From Agromyces mediolanus (lineage in GTDB: Bacteria; Actinomycetota; Actinomycetes; Actinomycetales; Microbacteriaceae), in contig NZ_JAMBNX010000002.1 of the NCBI RefSeq assembly GCF_023715325.1, positions 248,001 through 312,000 on the forward strand: a stretch of DNA of 64,000 bases. The letters run 5' to 3'. Of this stretch, positions 28,157 to 36,542 are shown in pieces. The notes under the pieces were generated by a model. That model ran no database searches and was not told the origin of the DNA. It saw nothing but the letters and a program-made list of their open reading frames with translations. The first letter of the stretch is position 1. Each line of letters begins with the position of its first letter. The translations under genes and the position numbers were made by a program.

Positions 28157-28317
28157 GATCTTCCTCAGCCGAACAAGGGCGCCCTCGACGGCAGCCCGAT
28201 AGTCGAACCCTAGTGCAGAGTGCGCGGGCCGCGCGCGGCCCGCCGGCGAGACCTCCCCGGGGGGACCGTTCGGGCCGGTGCCCGGGGCGGCCTTCCGGCC
28301 GGCGATCGGGGTGGGTG

Positions 28318-29523
28318 TCAGGCCGCGAGCAGCTCCGCGATCGCGCGGCCCACGGCGTCGGACTCGATCAGGAAGGCGTCGTGCCCGTACTCGGAGTCGA
28401 GCACGACCGGGTCCGGGCCGTGCACGCTGCCGCGCAGCTGCGCGGCGATCTCGCGCTGCCCCGCGAGCGGGAAGTAGCGGTCGCTCTCGATGCCGAGTAC
28501 GAGGCTCTTCGCCCGGATGCCGGCGAGGGCCGCCGCCGTGCCGCCGCGGCCGCGGCCGACATCGTGCGAGTTCATCGCCTCGGTGAGCACGAGGTAGCTG
28601 TTCGCGTCGAAGCGGCGGGTGAACTTGTTGCCGTGGAAGTCCAGGTACGACTCGACGGCGAAGCGCCCGCCGCCGCCGAGCGGGTCGAGTCCCGACTGCC
28701 AGCTGCGCGCGAAGCGGTCGTTGAGCTCGCTCGCCGTGCGGTAGTTCAGCATCGCCATCCGGCGGGCGAGCGCGAGGCCGCGGCTCGGGCCCTCGCCGTC
28801 GGGCGCGTCGTAGTAGGCGCCGCCGGCGAAGGCGGGGTCGGAGCGGATGGCCTCCAGCTGCACGGAGTTCAGCGCGATCTGGTCGGCGGTCGCGGCGGGC
28901 GGACCGGCGAGCACCGCGATCCGTTCGACCCGATCGGGGGCCGTGATCGCCCATTCGAGCACGTGCATCCCGCCCATCGAGCCGCCGACGACCGCCGCGA
29001 AACGCTCGAGTCCGAGCTCGTCGGCGAGCGCCTGCTGGGCGGCGACCTGGTCGCGGATCGTGAGGAACGGGAAGCGCCCGCCCCACTCGGCGCCGTCCGG
29101 GGCGAGCGAAGCCGGCCCCGTCGAGCCCTGGCAGCCGCCGAGCACGTTCGGCGCGATGACGAACCAGCGCTCGGTGTCGATCGCGCGGCCGGGGCCGACG
29201 ACGTCCTCCCACCAGCCGGCGCTCGGGTGCCCTGGGCCGGCTGAGCCGAGGACGTGGCTGTCGCCGGTGAGGGCGTGCAGCACGAGCACGGCGTTGTCGC
29301 GGGCGGGCGAGAGCTCGCCCCAGGTCTCGTACGCGATCGTGACCTCGGGCAGCGTCTCGCCGGACTCGAGCCGCACCGTGCCGATCTCGGCGAAGCGGCG
29401 GTCGCCGACCGGGTCGCCGATGCGCCAGGCGCCGGTTGCGGGGGCCCGGCCGAGCAGGCTGTGCGCCCGCGCCTCCGGCACGATGCTCGCCGGGACGACG
29501 TCCGCCTGCGTCTGCCAGTCCAT
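28318..29523 (-). CDS. metX: Homoserine O-acetyltransferase
   Basis: A 401-residue alpha/beta-hydrolase that activates homoserine with acetyl-CoA for methionine synthesis. LHALTGDSH (oxyanion region), the nucleophile elbow GGSMGG with Ser182, an Asp within IESDRYFP, and His381 in YGHDAFL make the triad. NVLGGCQGSTGP is the MetX signature. GGGGAG lies 10 nt before ATG 29523. It is transcribed in the same direction as metY upstream but a terminator hairpin and a repeat element separate them, so metX probably has its own promoter (TAACAAT on the minus strand near 29563). Confidence 0.93.
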   Translation of the reverse strand: MDWQTQADVVPASIVPEARAHSLLGRAPATGAWRIGDPVGDRRFAEIGTVRLESGETLPEVTIAYETWGELSPARDNAVLVLHALTGDSHVLGSAGPGHPSAGWWEDVVGPGRAIDTERWFVIAPNVLGGCQGSTGPASLAPDGAEWGGRFPFLTIRDQVAAQQALADELGLERFAAVVGGSMGGMHVLEWAITAPDRVERIAVLAGPPAATADQIALNSVQLEAIRSDPAFAGGAYYDAPDGEGPSRGLALARRMAMLNYRTASELNDRFARSWQSGLDPLGGGGRFAVESYLDFHGNKFTRRFDANSYLVLTEAMNSHDVGRGRGGTAAALAGIRAKSLVLGIESDRYFPLAGQREIAAQLRGSVHGPDPVVLDSEYGHDAFLIESDAVGRAIAELLAA

Positions 29524-29585
29524 GTCTTCGATTCTCCCCGAGCGGGCGGCGCCGCCGGGCATTGTTACGGAAGCTCGAGCCCTCG

Positions 29586-29667
29586 CACAACTCAGGAACG
29601 GGGTCCCGCCGCGACGCGGAATCGGCGGATCACGGCAGCAATAAGTGGCAGATGTTCCTGAGTTGTG
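29586..29667. repeat. Intergenic inverted-end element, copy A
   Basis: Left end CACAACTCAGGAAC (29586-29599) and right end GTTCCTGAGTTGTG (29654-29667) are exact reverse complements, 54 nt apart. CAGAT directly precedes the right end as in the other copies. Further out, CCTCGCAC and GTGCGAGG extend the symmetry with a 5-nt offset. It lies between metY and metX. Confidence 0.75.
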
Positions 29668-29687
29668 TGAAGTGCGAGGGGGAACGG

Positions 29688-29719
29688 CGGATGCCGCAGG
29701 CGTCGGCCTGCGGCATCCG
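29688..29719. terminator. Terminator of metY
   Basis: CGGATGCCGCAGGC, loop GTCG, GCCTGCGGCATCCG: a perfect 14-bp stem 20 nt past the metY stop on the minus strand. The base of the stem is the recurring octamer pair. Confidence 0.7.
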
Positions 29720-29739
29720 GGGTCGTGCTGGGCTCCGCG

Positions 29740-31062
29740 TTACGCGCGGAGCGCCTCCGAGGCGGCCCGGGCGGCGGCGAGACCGGCCTCGAGGTCGGCC
29801 TTCAGGTCATCGATGTTCTCGATGCCGACCGACAGGCGCACGAGGCCCGGGGTCACGCCCGAGGTGAGCTGCTGCTCGGGGGTGAGCTGCGAGTGCGTCG
29901 TCGAGGCCGGATGGATGACGAGCGAGCGCACGTCGCCGATGTTCGCGAGGTGCGAGAACAGCGAGAGGTTGTCGACGAGCGCGCGGCCGGCGTCGACGCC
30001 GCCCTTCAGCTCGAACGACAGCACCGCGCCGACGCCCTTCGGCGAGTACGTGTTCGCCGCGGCGTACCACGGGCTCGAGGGCAGGCCCGAGTAGTTGACG
30101 GTCGCGACGTCCGGGTGGTCGTCCAGCCACTCGGCGATCTCCTGGGCGTTCTGCACGTGGCGCTCGATGCGCAGCGACAGCGTCTCGATGCCCTGGATGA
30201 GCAGCCACGCGCTGTTCGGCGAGATCGCGGCGCCGAGGTCGCGCAGCAGCTGCACGCGCGCCTTGATGATGTAGGCGAGGCCGTCGCCGACCGCGGCCGT
30301 GTAGCTCGCGCCGTGGTACGAGGGGTCGGGCTCGGTGAGGCCGGGGAACTTCTCGACGTTCTTCGACCACTCGAACGTGCCGCCGTCGACGATGATGCCG
30401 CCGATGGTGGTGCCGTGGCCGCCGAGGAACTTCGTCGCCGAGTGGATGACGATGTCCGCGCCGTGCTCGAAGGGGCGGATGAGGTAGGGCGTCGCGATCG
30501 TGTTGTCGACCACGAGCGGGATGCCGGCGTCGTGCGCGATGCCCGCGACGAGACCGATGTCGAGCACGTTGATCTTCGGGTTGCCGATCGTCTCGGCGAA
30601 GAAGAGCTTCGTGTTCGGGCGCACCGCGCGGCGCCACTCCTCGGCGTCGTCCTGGTTCTCGACGAAGGTGGTCTCGATGCCGAGCTTCGCGAGGGTGTAC
30701 TTGAAGAGGTTGTAGGTGCCGCCGTAGATCGAGCTCGACGAGACGATGTGGTCGCCCGCCTGGGCGATGTTCAGCACCGAGAAGGTCGCCGCCGACTGGC
30801 CGGAGGCGAGCAGCAGCGCGCCGGTGCCACCCTCGAGGGCGGCGACCCGCTCCTCGACGACCGCCTGGGTCGGGTTCTGGATGCGGGTGTAGATGTTGCC
30901 GAACTCGGCGAGCGCGAAGAGGTTCTGCGCGTGCTCGGCGTTGTCGAAGACGTACGAGGTGGTCTGGTAGATCGGGGTCGCGCGGGCCTTCGTGATCGGG
31001 TCGGGGGCGGCGCCGGAGTGGACCTGCTTGGTCTCGAAGCGCCAGTCGGCTGCGTTGCTCAT
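29740..31062 (-). CDS. metY: O-acetylhomoserine sulfhydrylase
   Basis: A 440-residue PLP enzyme of the Cys/Met metabolism family that makes homocysteine from O-acetylhomoserine and sulfide. Lys211 in IHSATKFLGGHGT binds PLP; ALEGGTGALLLASGQSA and YGGTYNLFKYTLAKLGIE are typical of MetY rather than MetB. Its length (about 430-440) also fits MetY. GAAGGAGAG precedes the ATG and a TAGCGT -10 box lies on the minus strand at 31114-31119. It works with metX downstream. Confidence 0.93.
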   Translation of the reverse strand: MSNAADWRFETKQVHSGAAPDPITKARATPIYQTTSYVFDNAEHAQNLFALAEFGNIYTRIQNPTQAVVEERVAALEGGTGALLLASGQSAATFSVLNIAQAGDHIVSSSSIYGGTYNLFKYTLAKLGIETTFVENQDDAEEWRRAVRPNTKLFFAETIGNPKINVLDIGLVAGIAHDAGIPLVVDNTIATPYLIRPFEHGADIVIHSATKFLGGHGTTIGGIIVDGGTFEWSKNVEKFPGLTEPDPSYHGASYTAAVGDGLAYIIKARVQLLRDLGAAISPNSAWLLIQGIETLSLRIERHVQNAQEIAEWLDDHPDVATVNYSGLPSSPWYAAANTYSPKGVGAVLSFELKGGVDAGRALVDNLSLFSHLANIGDVRSLVIHPASTTHSQLTPEQQLTSGVTPGLVRLSVGIENIDDLKADLEAGLAAARAASEALRA

Positions 31063-31180
31063 CGAGCTCTCCTTCGGTTCGGCCGGCTCGGGTGGCCCGG
31101 CCGTGTTGCGACCACGCTAGGCGGGGCGCGCAGGCCGGGCAACGCGACCCGACACACGGCGTAACCGCTGGCCGGCCGGC

Positions 31181-32341
31181 TCAGTCGCGCGGTGCGGGCG
31201 GGGCCGTGGGCGGCGTCGTGCCGGCCGGGCCCGGCGGGAGCGCCTCCGGCGGCAGCACGATCGTGCCGGTCGCGGTCGACGGCTCCGGCCGGAACAGCCA
31301 CCTGGCGCGCGGCTCGACGAGCGGGCGGAAGAGGCGGCGCACCGGCTTCAGCGACAGCACGATCGAGATGCCGACGCAGAACACGATCATCGCGGGCAGC
31401 ACCCAGAACGGCTGGTCGCCCTCCAGCACGCCCGACTCCCGGAACGGGAACAGCACGAAGCTGTGCAGCAGGTAGATGTACATGGTCGCCGTGCCGAACG
31501 GCGTGAACCAGTGCGCCCCGCGCGGCATCAGGGTGAGGAACGCGACGGCGAGCACCATCGCGGCGAGGAGCAGCCCGAGCCGGATGGCGCCCGTCCACGG
31601 TTCGTCGTAGCCGAGATCGGGGTACGACTCGTCGTACAGCAGGAAGCGGCGGAGCTTCACATCGCGCCACCATTCGATGGCGGTCGGCATGGCCACGAGC
31701 ACGGCGAGGAACAGGGCGATCGCCCCGGCGCGCCAGCGCCAGGCCACCCGGGCCGGGAGCGCCAGCCAGCGGCCGGTGATGCGCCACTGGCGGAGCTTCC
31801 AGCCGAAGACGAAGAACGGCAGCATGCCGAAGGTACGGCTGAGGGCGAGCGTCGAGTCGATGGTCTCCGAGTAGCCCGCCGCGACCGAGATCACGATCGC
31901 GATGACGAGCGGCGCCCGCAGCATCACCAGGTACGGCAGCACCACGCGCCAGACGGCGAGCGCGATGAGGAACCAGAGCGTCCACGACGGCGTCGCGTAG
32001 TCGAGGCCGACGCCCGTGCCGAGCAGGAACCGCAGCACCGTCCAGATGGTCTCGAAGATCAGGTACGGCAGCACGATGTCGGTGATGACCTGGCGGATGG
32101 ACCGGGCCGTCGGCGGGCCCGATTTCGCGAAGTAGCCCGAGACGGTGACGAACACCGCGACGTGGAACGAGTAGATGAACAGGTAGACGCTGTACGCCGA
32201 GTTCGACTCGCCGATGAGAGGCAGGATGCCGTGGCCGACGACCACCAGCACGATCGCGATCCACCTCGCGTTGTCCCAGAGCGGCACCCGCTTCTTCGCG
32301 TGCGGCTGGGACTTCGTCGGCGTCGTCGGCGTGGAAGGCAT
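31181..32341 (-). CDS. Acyltransferase 3-family membrane protein
   Basis: A 386-residue protein with about ten helices. The start LWDNARWIAIVLVVVGHGI has the histidine (VVVGHG) conserved in this family as the catalytic residue, followed by VSGYFAKSG. Members transfer acetyl or other acyl groups to exopolysaccharide, cell-wall sugar or peptidoglycan. The sequence resembles fucose-4-O-acetylase-like proteins more than OafA; the acceptor is unknown. The Pro-rich C-terminus (LPPEALPPGPAGTTPP) is cytosolic. The -10 TATTCT overlaps the -10 of divergent SDR gene. Confidence 0.83.
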   Translation of the reverse strand: MPSTPTTPTKSQPHAKKRVPLWDNARWIAIVLVVVGHGILPLIGESNSAYSVYLFIYSFHVAVFVTVSGYFAKSGPPTARSIRQVITDIVLPYLIFETIWTVLRFLLGTGVGLDYATPSWTLWFLIALAVWRVVLPYLVMLRAPLVIAIVISVAAGYSETIDSTLALSRTFGMLPFFVFGWKLRQWRITGRWLALPARVAWRWRAGAIALFLAVLVAMPTAIEWWRDVKLRRFLLYDESYPDLGYDEPWTGAIRLGLLLAAMVLAVAFLTLMPRGAHWFTPFGTATMYIYLLHSFVLFPFRESGVLEGDQPFWVLPAMIVFCVGISIVLSLKPVRRLFRPLVEPRARWLFRPEPSTATGTIVLPPEALPPGPAGTTPPTAPPAPRD

Positions 32342-32363
32342 CGCCCCATTCTCCCAGCACGGG

Positions 32364-32370
32364 CAGAATA
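32364..32370. promoter_or_regulatory. Overlapping divergent -10 boxes of acyltransferase and SDR genes
   Basis: CAGAAT (32364-32369, plus strand) is 6 nt before the SDR ATG; TATTCT (complement of 32365-32370) lies upstream of the acyltransferase gene on the minus strand. Five positions are shared, so both polymerases would contact the same DNA. Confidence 0.5.
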
Positions 32371-32375
32371 GGCGC

Positions 32376-33158
32376 ATGAACGGCAGACGGGCAGTGGTCA
32401 CCGGGGCGAGCTCGGGCATCGGCGAGGCCACGGTGCGGGCGCTCCGCGCCGACGGCTGGGACGTCGTCGCCGTCGCGCGGCGCGCGGATCGGCTCCGGGC
32501 GCTCGCCGACCGGACCGGCGCCGCGTTCCAGGTGTGCGACGTCACCCGCCAGGAGGAGGTCGACGCGCTCGCCGCCGCGCTCGCCGAGGGCGGCCCCGTG
32601 CACGGCCTCGTGAACAACGCCGGCGGGGCGAAGGGGGTCGCCTCCGTGGAGGCATCCGACCCCGAGGACTGGCGCTGGATGTTCGAGGTGAACGTGCTCG
32701 GCCTGCAGCGCGTGACCGCCGCGCTCCTGCCCCTGCTGCGGCAGGGGGCCGCGGAGCGCGGCGTCGCCGACCTCGTGAACGTCACCTCGATCGCCGGGCA
32801 TGTGCCGTACGCGGGAGGCGGCGGGTACGACGCCGCGAAGTCGGCGGCGCACGCCGTCACCGCCGTGCTGCGCCTGGAGCTGAACGGTGAGCCGATCCGC
32901 GTCGTCGAGGTCGCGCCGGGCATGGTGCGCACGGAGGAGTTCTCGCTCGTCCGCTACGGCGGCGACCGCGAGAAGGCGGATGCCGTGTACGCGGGGGTGG
33001 CGGAGCCGCTCGGCGCCGACGACGTCGCCGCCGTCATCGCCGACGCGATGGGCAAACCGGCGCATGTGGACCTCGACCTCATCGTCGTGAAGCCGGTCGC
33101 CCAGGCCGCCCCGCACCTGCTGGCGCGCGGCCCGCTCGAGGTGCGGACCGGGCGATGA
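32376..33158 (+). CDS. Short-chain dehydrogenase/reductase
   Basis: A 260-residue classical SDR. The cofactor site is VVTGASSGIGEA, then NNAGG, and the catalytic Ser in NVTSIAG with Tyr-x3-Lys in GGYDAAKSA. RR after the first strand loop favours NADP(H). VAPGMVRTEEF is the usual motif after the active site. It resembles YdfG/serine 3-dehydrogenase types that reduce 3-hydroxy acids or aldehydes; the substrate is open. Leaderless start at ATG 32376; stop overlaps the K+ channel gene (ATGA). Confidence 0.88.
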   Translation: MNGRRAVVTGASSGIGEATVRALRADGWDVVAVARRADRLRALADRTGAAFQVCDVTRQEEVDALAAALAEGGPVHGLVNNAGGAKGVASVEASDPEDWRWMFEVNVLGLQRVTAALLPLLRQGAAERGVADLVNVTSIAGHVPYAGGGGYDAAKSAAHAVTAVLRLELNGEPIRVVEVAPGMVRTEEFSLVRYGGDREKADAVYAGVAEPLGADDVAAVIADAMGKPAHVDLDLIVVKPVAQAAPHLLARGPLEVRTGR

Positions 33159-33952
33159 GCGGGGCGGGGGGCGAGCACGACCGCGAGACCGCCCGCCGCC
33201 GCGCCTGGGAGGAGCGCACGACCGGGCCGCTCGTCGTCCTCGGCGCCGCCTTCCTCGTGGCGTACGCGACGCTCGTGCTCGCCGACGCGCTCCCCGCTTG
33301 GCTAGTGCTCGCGCTGCAGCTGCTGCTGATCCTCTCGTGGGCGACCTTCGTCGTCGACGTCGTGGTGCGCTGCGCGCTCACCCCGCGCGGGCAGCGTACC
33401 GCCTTCCTCGTGCACCACCCGCTCGACGTGCTCTCGGCCGTACTGCCCGTGTTCCGGGCGCTGCGGGTGGTGAGCCTCGTGCACCGGGTCCGGTACTTCC
33501 GCGGTCACGGCGGCGACGCGTTCCGGGCGCGGATCGTCTCGTCCATGCTCGTCTACGCCGTCGTCTTCATCATCTTCATCGCGCTCGCGACGCTGAACGC
33601 CGAGCGCGACGCCCCGGGCGCGACGATCCAGAGCTTCGGCGACGCGATCTGGTGGGCCTGCGTCACCATCGCCACCGTCGGCTACGGCGACATGTACCCC
33701 GTGACCGTGACCGGTCGCATCTTCGCGGTCATGCTGATGATCGGCGGCATCGCGATCGTCGGCACCGCCTCGGCGACGATCGTGTCGCTGTTCACCGAGC
33801 GGCTGGGCCAGCTCCGCGAGCGGCCGCACGAGACCGGCGAGGGGCGCGGGACGACGGACCGGGAGCGCGAACGGCGCCGCGAGGGGCGGGCCGCGGATGC
33901 CGGCGCCGCCGCCGACGCCGTACCCTTGCAGGATGACCTTCGACGCGAATGA
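33155..33952 (+). CDS. Voltage-gated-like potassium channel
   Basis: A 265-residue ion channel. After a basic N-terminus come helices at about 24-45, 48-70 and a loop HHPLDVLSAVLPVFRALRVVSLVHRVRYFR with regularly spaced Arg that looks like an S4 segment. The pore follows helix 130-148 and has the selectivity filter TVGYGD (174-179) and inner helix 189-213. The C-terminal tail is Arg/Glu-rich and has no RCK domain. The gene overlaps the SDR gene at its start and the phosphoribosyltransferase gene at its end. Confidence 0.85.
   Translation: MSGAGGEHDRETARRRAWEERTTGPLVVLGAAFLVAYATLVLADALPAWLVLALQLLLILSWATFVVDVVVRCALTPRGQRTAFLVHHPLDVLSAVLPVFRALRVVSLVHRVRYFRGHGGDAFRARIVSSMLVYAVVFIIFIALATLNAERDAPGATIQSFGDAIWWACVTIATVGYGDMYPVTVTGRIFAVMLMIGGIAIVGTASATIVSLFTERLGQLRERPHETGEGRGTTDRERERRREGRAADAGAAADAVPLQDDLRRE
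33918..33923 (+). promoter_or_regulatory. -10 box TACCCT inside the K+ channel gene
   Basis: TACCCT, 6 nt, then ATG 33930 of the phosphoribosyltransferase gene; an internal leaderless promoter that would uncouple it from the channel gene. Confidence 0.45.
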
Positions 33953-34448
33953 CGCGGCCATCGGCGAACCCGGTGTGCGTCGCGAGATCCTCGGCTGGGA
34001 CCAGTTCGGCGAGGCGGCGAGGACCCTCGCCGCGGACGTGCTCGGGTCGGGGTTCCGCCCCGACGTCGTCATCGCGATCGCGCGCGGCGGGCTGCTGCTC
34101 GCCGGGGCGATCTCGTACGCGCTCGGCACGAAGCAATGCGGCTCCATCAACGTGGAGTTCTACACCGACATCGAGCAGGTGCTGCCCGAGCCGATCGTGC
34201 ACCCGCCGATGCTTGACGCGCCCGCACTCGCCGGCTTGAAGGTGCTGCTCGTCGACGACGTCTCCGACTCGGGCCGCACGCTCGCGAAGGTCCTCGAACT
34301 GCTCACCGACGTCGGCTCCGAGGTGCGCACGGCGACGCTCTACACGAAGTCGCGCACGGTGCTCGTGCCCGACTACAGCTACCGCGCCACCGACGACTGG
34401 ATCGTCTTCCCCTGGTCGGCGCAGCCGCCGGTGCAGGTCACCGCGTGA
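33930..34448 (+). CDS. Phosphoribosyltransferase, xanthine-guanine type
   Basis: A 172-residue type I PRTase. The PRPP loop is [19 protein letters not shown], and [14 protein letters not shown] is the N-terminal phosphate-binding loop. Closest to the Gpt/Hpt-like group used for purine salvage, though the substrate base cannot be read. Start ATG 33930 is 6 nt from a -10 box and 23 bp inside the end of the channel gene. The next gene overlaps by GTGA. Confidence 0.82.
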   Translation, partial: RMTFDANDAAIGEPGVRREILGWDQFGEAARTLAADVLGSGFRPDVVIAIARGGLLLAGAISYALGTKQCGSINVEFYTDIEQVLPEPIVHPPMLDAPALAGLKVLLVDDVSDSGRTLAKVLELLTDVGSEVRTATLYTKSRTVLVPDYSYRATDDWIVFPWSAQPPVQVTA

Positions 34449-35161
34449 GCGTCCACCTGCTGGGCGGCGGCGCGCTGGAGCCGGCGGACGCCGCGCTGTA
34501 CGCCCCGTTCCTCGCCGAAGCGGCGGCGCGCGCCCGGGCCGCGGGCCGCCCCGTGCCCCGGATCGCGATCCTGTCGATCCACCCGGGCGGGCCGGAGCGC
34601 GCCGAGGCGCTGCGCCGGGTGCTCGCCGCGGCCGGCGAGGTGGAGGCGCACCTCACCAGCTCGCCCGGTGGCGAGGAGCTCCCGCCCACCGCGATCTCGG
34701 ACGTCGACGGCATCCTCGTCGGCGGCGGCATCGTGGAGCAGGTGCGCGCCGCACTCGAACCCCTCTTCGGCGAGCTGCGCCGACAGGTCGCGGGCGGCGT
34801 GCCCTACCTCGGCGTCTCGGCCGGCGCCATGATCGCCGCCGAGGGTGCGCTCGGCGGCGGCTCCCGCATCGACGGCGTGCTCGTCGCGCCCGAAGACCCG
34901 GACGAGGGGGGTGCGGAGTTCGAGGCGGACGCCGGCATCGGTCTCGTCGACGTCGCGATCGACGTGCACGTCGCGCAGCGCGGCACGCTCTCCAGACTCG
35001 TCGCCGCCGTCGAGTCCGGGCTCATCGACGGCGCGCTCGGCATCGACGAGCGCACCGTGCTCATCGTCGGCGACGGCGGGCTCCGCGTCGAGGGCGTCGG
35101 CAGCGTGTGGCGGGTGCTGCCGGGCGACGGCGGCGTGCTCGTCTCGACGATCGGCGCATGA
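34445..35161 (+). CDS. Peptidase E/cyanophycinase-like (S51) protein
   Basis: A 238-residue class I glutamine-amidotransferase-fold protein. The nucleophile elbow [15 protein letters not shown] has a Ser as in S51 peptidases (PepE, cyanophycinase), and [13 protein letters not shown] precedes it. His in [16 protein letters not shown] could complete the catalytic site: cyanophycinases have a similar H-x-x-x-R-G-R-x-x-R-L. Likely a small peptidase or cyanophycinase-like hydrolase. GTG start overlaps the previous stop (GTGA). Confidence 0.75.
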   Translation: MSVHLLGGGALEPADAALYAPFLAEAAARARAAGRPVPRIAILSIHPGGPERAEALRRVLAAAGEVEAHLTSSPGGEELPPTAISDVDGILVGGGIVEQVRAALEPLFGELRRQVAGGVPYLGVSAGAMIAAEGALGGGSRIDGVLVAPEDPDEGGAEFEADAGIGLVDVAIDVHVAQRGTLSRLVAAVESGLIDGALGIDERTVLIVGDGGLRVEGVGSVWRVLPGDGGVLVSTIGA

Positions 35162-35859
35162 TGGCGCCCGCGAAGACCCTGCCGGAGCTCGCCGAGGCCG
35201 GGCTCATCGACCCGGGCTGGGCGGCGGCGCTCGAACCCGTCGCCCCGCGCATCGCGGAGCTCGGCGACTTCCTGCGCGCCGAGCAGGCCGCCGGGCACGG
35301 CTACCTCCCGGCCGGCGACCGCGTGCTGCGCGCCTTCTCGCAGCCGATCGGCGACGTCCGGGTGCTCATCGTGGGCCAGGACCCGTACCCCACCCCGGGC
35401 CATCCGATCGGCCTCAGCTTCGCCGTCGAGGCGCACGTCCGCCCGCTGCCGCGCAGCCTCGGCAACATCTACAAAGAGCTGCGCGACGATCTCGGCGTGG
35501 AGCCCCCGGCGCACGGCGACCTCGGCGCCTGGAGCCGCAACGGGGTCATGCTCCTGAACCGCGTGCTGACGGTGCGCCCGGGCACACCGGCCTCGCACCG
35601 GGGCAAGGGCTGGGAGGCCGTCACCGACCACGCCATCCGCACCCTCGTCGCCCGCGGCGCGCCGCTCGTCGCGATCCTCTGGGGGCGTGACGCGCAGTCG
35701 CTGAAGCCGCTGCTCGGCGAGGTCCCGACCGTCGAGTCGGTGCATCCGAGCCCGCTCTCGGCCTCGCGCGGCTTCTTCGGCTCGAAGCCGTTCAGCCGGG
35801 CGAACGCGCTGCTCGAGGCGCAGGGCGGTGCGCCCGTGGACTGGTCGCTGCCCGCCTGA
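35158..35859 (+). CDS. ung: Uracil-DNA glycosylase, family 1
   Basis: A 233-residue repair enzyme that removes uracil from DNA. The water-activating loop is [17 protein letters not shown] (Asp75), [11 protein letters not shown] holds the uracil-binding Asn, and the minor-groove loop is [15 protein letters not shown] with the catalytic His. All residues of an active UNG are present. Two adjacent ATGs (35158, 35161) are possible; the first overlaps the stop of the S51-like gene. Confidence 0.94.
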   Translation: MMAPAKTLPELAEAGLIDPGWAAALEPVAPRIAELGDFLRAEQAAGHGYLPAGDRVLRAFSQPIGDVRVLIVGQDPYPTPGHPIGLSFAVEAHVRPLPRSLGNIYKELRDDLGVEPPAHGDLGAWSRNGVMLLNRVLTVRPGTPASHRGKGWEAVTDHAIRTLVARGAPLVAILWGRDAQSLKPLLGEVPTVESVHPSPLSASRGFFGSKPFSRANALLEAQGGAPVDWSLPA

Positions 35860-35916
35860 GCCGCGCCACCGACCGACTGGATCCGCCGCCGAAACGTGGA
35901 CGCAACACCGGACGCG

Positions 35917-35922
35917 TAGGCT
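35917..35922 (+). promoter_or_regulatory. -10 box TAGGCT for leaderless GNAT gene
   Basis: TAGGCT, 7 nt, ATG 35930. Confidence 0.5.
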
Positions 35923-35929
35923 GACCGCC

Positions 35930-36508
35930 ATGCTCGAGGAGGAATACCAGCAGCGGCGCGTGCCGCCGCCGCACCTGCGGCCGGTCGAGCCCGCCGAGGC
36001 GCCGTTCGAGTACGTCATCCGGCCGGCGAGCCCCGCCGACCTGCCGAGCGTGCGCGAGATCTACAACCACTACGTCGCGAACTCCACGGTCACGTTCGAC
36101 GAGGACGCGATGACCCTCCGCGCGTGGCGGCAGAAGTACGCCATGCTCGACAAGCTCGGCCTGCCGTTCCTCGTCGCCGAGTCGCCGTCCGGGCAATTGC
36201 TCGGCTACGCGCTCGCCGCGCCCTGGCGGCAGCGGCGTGCGTACCGCTACACCGTCGAGAACTCGATCTACCTCGGGCCGGCGGCGTCCGGCAAGGGCCT
36301 CGGCCGGGCGCTGCTCGGCGCACTCATCGACGCCTCGACGGCGGCGGGGCTCCGCGAGATGATCGCCGTCATCGCCGATCAGGGCGCCGAGGCGTCGCTC
36401 GCGCTGCACGAGAAGTTCGGCTTCGTGGAGATCGGCCGGATGGGCCGGGTCGGCTTCAAGTTCGACCGTTGGCTCGGCACGGTGCTGCTACAGAAGAACC
36501 TCCGCTGA
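35930..36508 (+). CDS. GNAT acetyltransferase, phosphinothricin-acetyltransferase-like
   Basis: A 192-residue N-acetyltransferase. The sequence IRPASPADLPSVREIYNHYVANSTVTFDE is typical of the PAT/Pat-like group, and the acetyl-CoA loop is LGPAASGKGLGRALLGALID. ALHEKFGFVEIGRMGRVGFKF closes the fold. It carries about 27 extra residues at the N-terminus. Natural substrates of this group include methionine sulfoximine and other amino-acid analogues; specificity is unknown. Confidence 0.82.
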   Translation: MLEEEYQQRRVPPPHLRPVEPAEAPFEYVIRPASPADLPSVREIYNHYVANSTVTFDEDAMTLRAWRQKYAMLDKLGLPFLVAESPSGQLLGYALAAPWRQRRAYRYTVENSIYLGPAASGKGLGRALLGALIDASTAAGLREMIAVIADQGAEASLALHEKFGFVEIGRMGRVGFKFDRWLGTVLLQKNLR

Positions 36509-36530
36509 GCGGGCGGGCTCCCGTCGGTCG

Positions 36531-36536
36531 TAGGCT
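36531..36536 (+). promoter_or_regulatory. -10 box TAGGCT for leaderless amidase gene
   Basis: TAGGCT, 6 nt, ATG 36543. Confidence 0.5.
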
Positions 36537-36542
36537 CGACGG

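Noticed and set aside
29524-29739. SAM riboswitch before metX
   Set aside because: The gap is explained by a terminator hairpin and the inverted-end element; no SAM-I or SAM-II core is visible.
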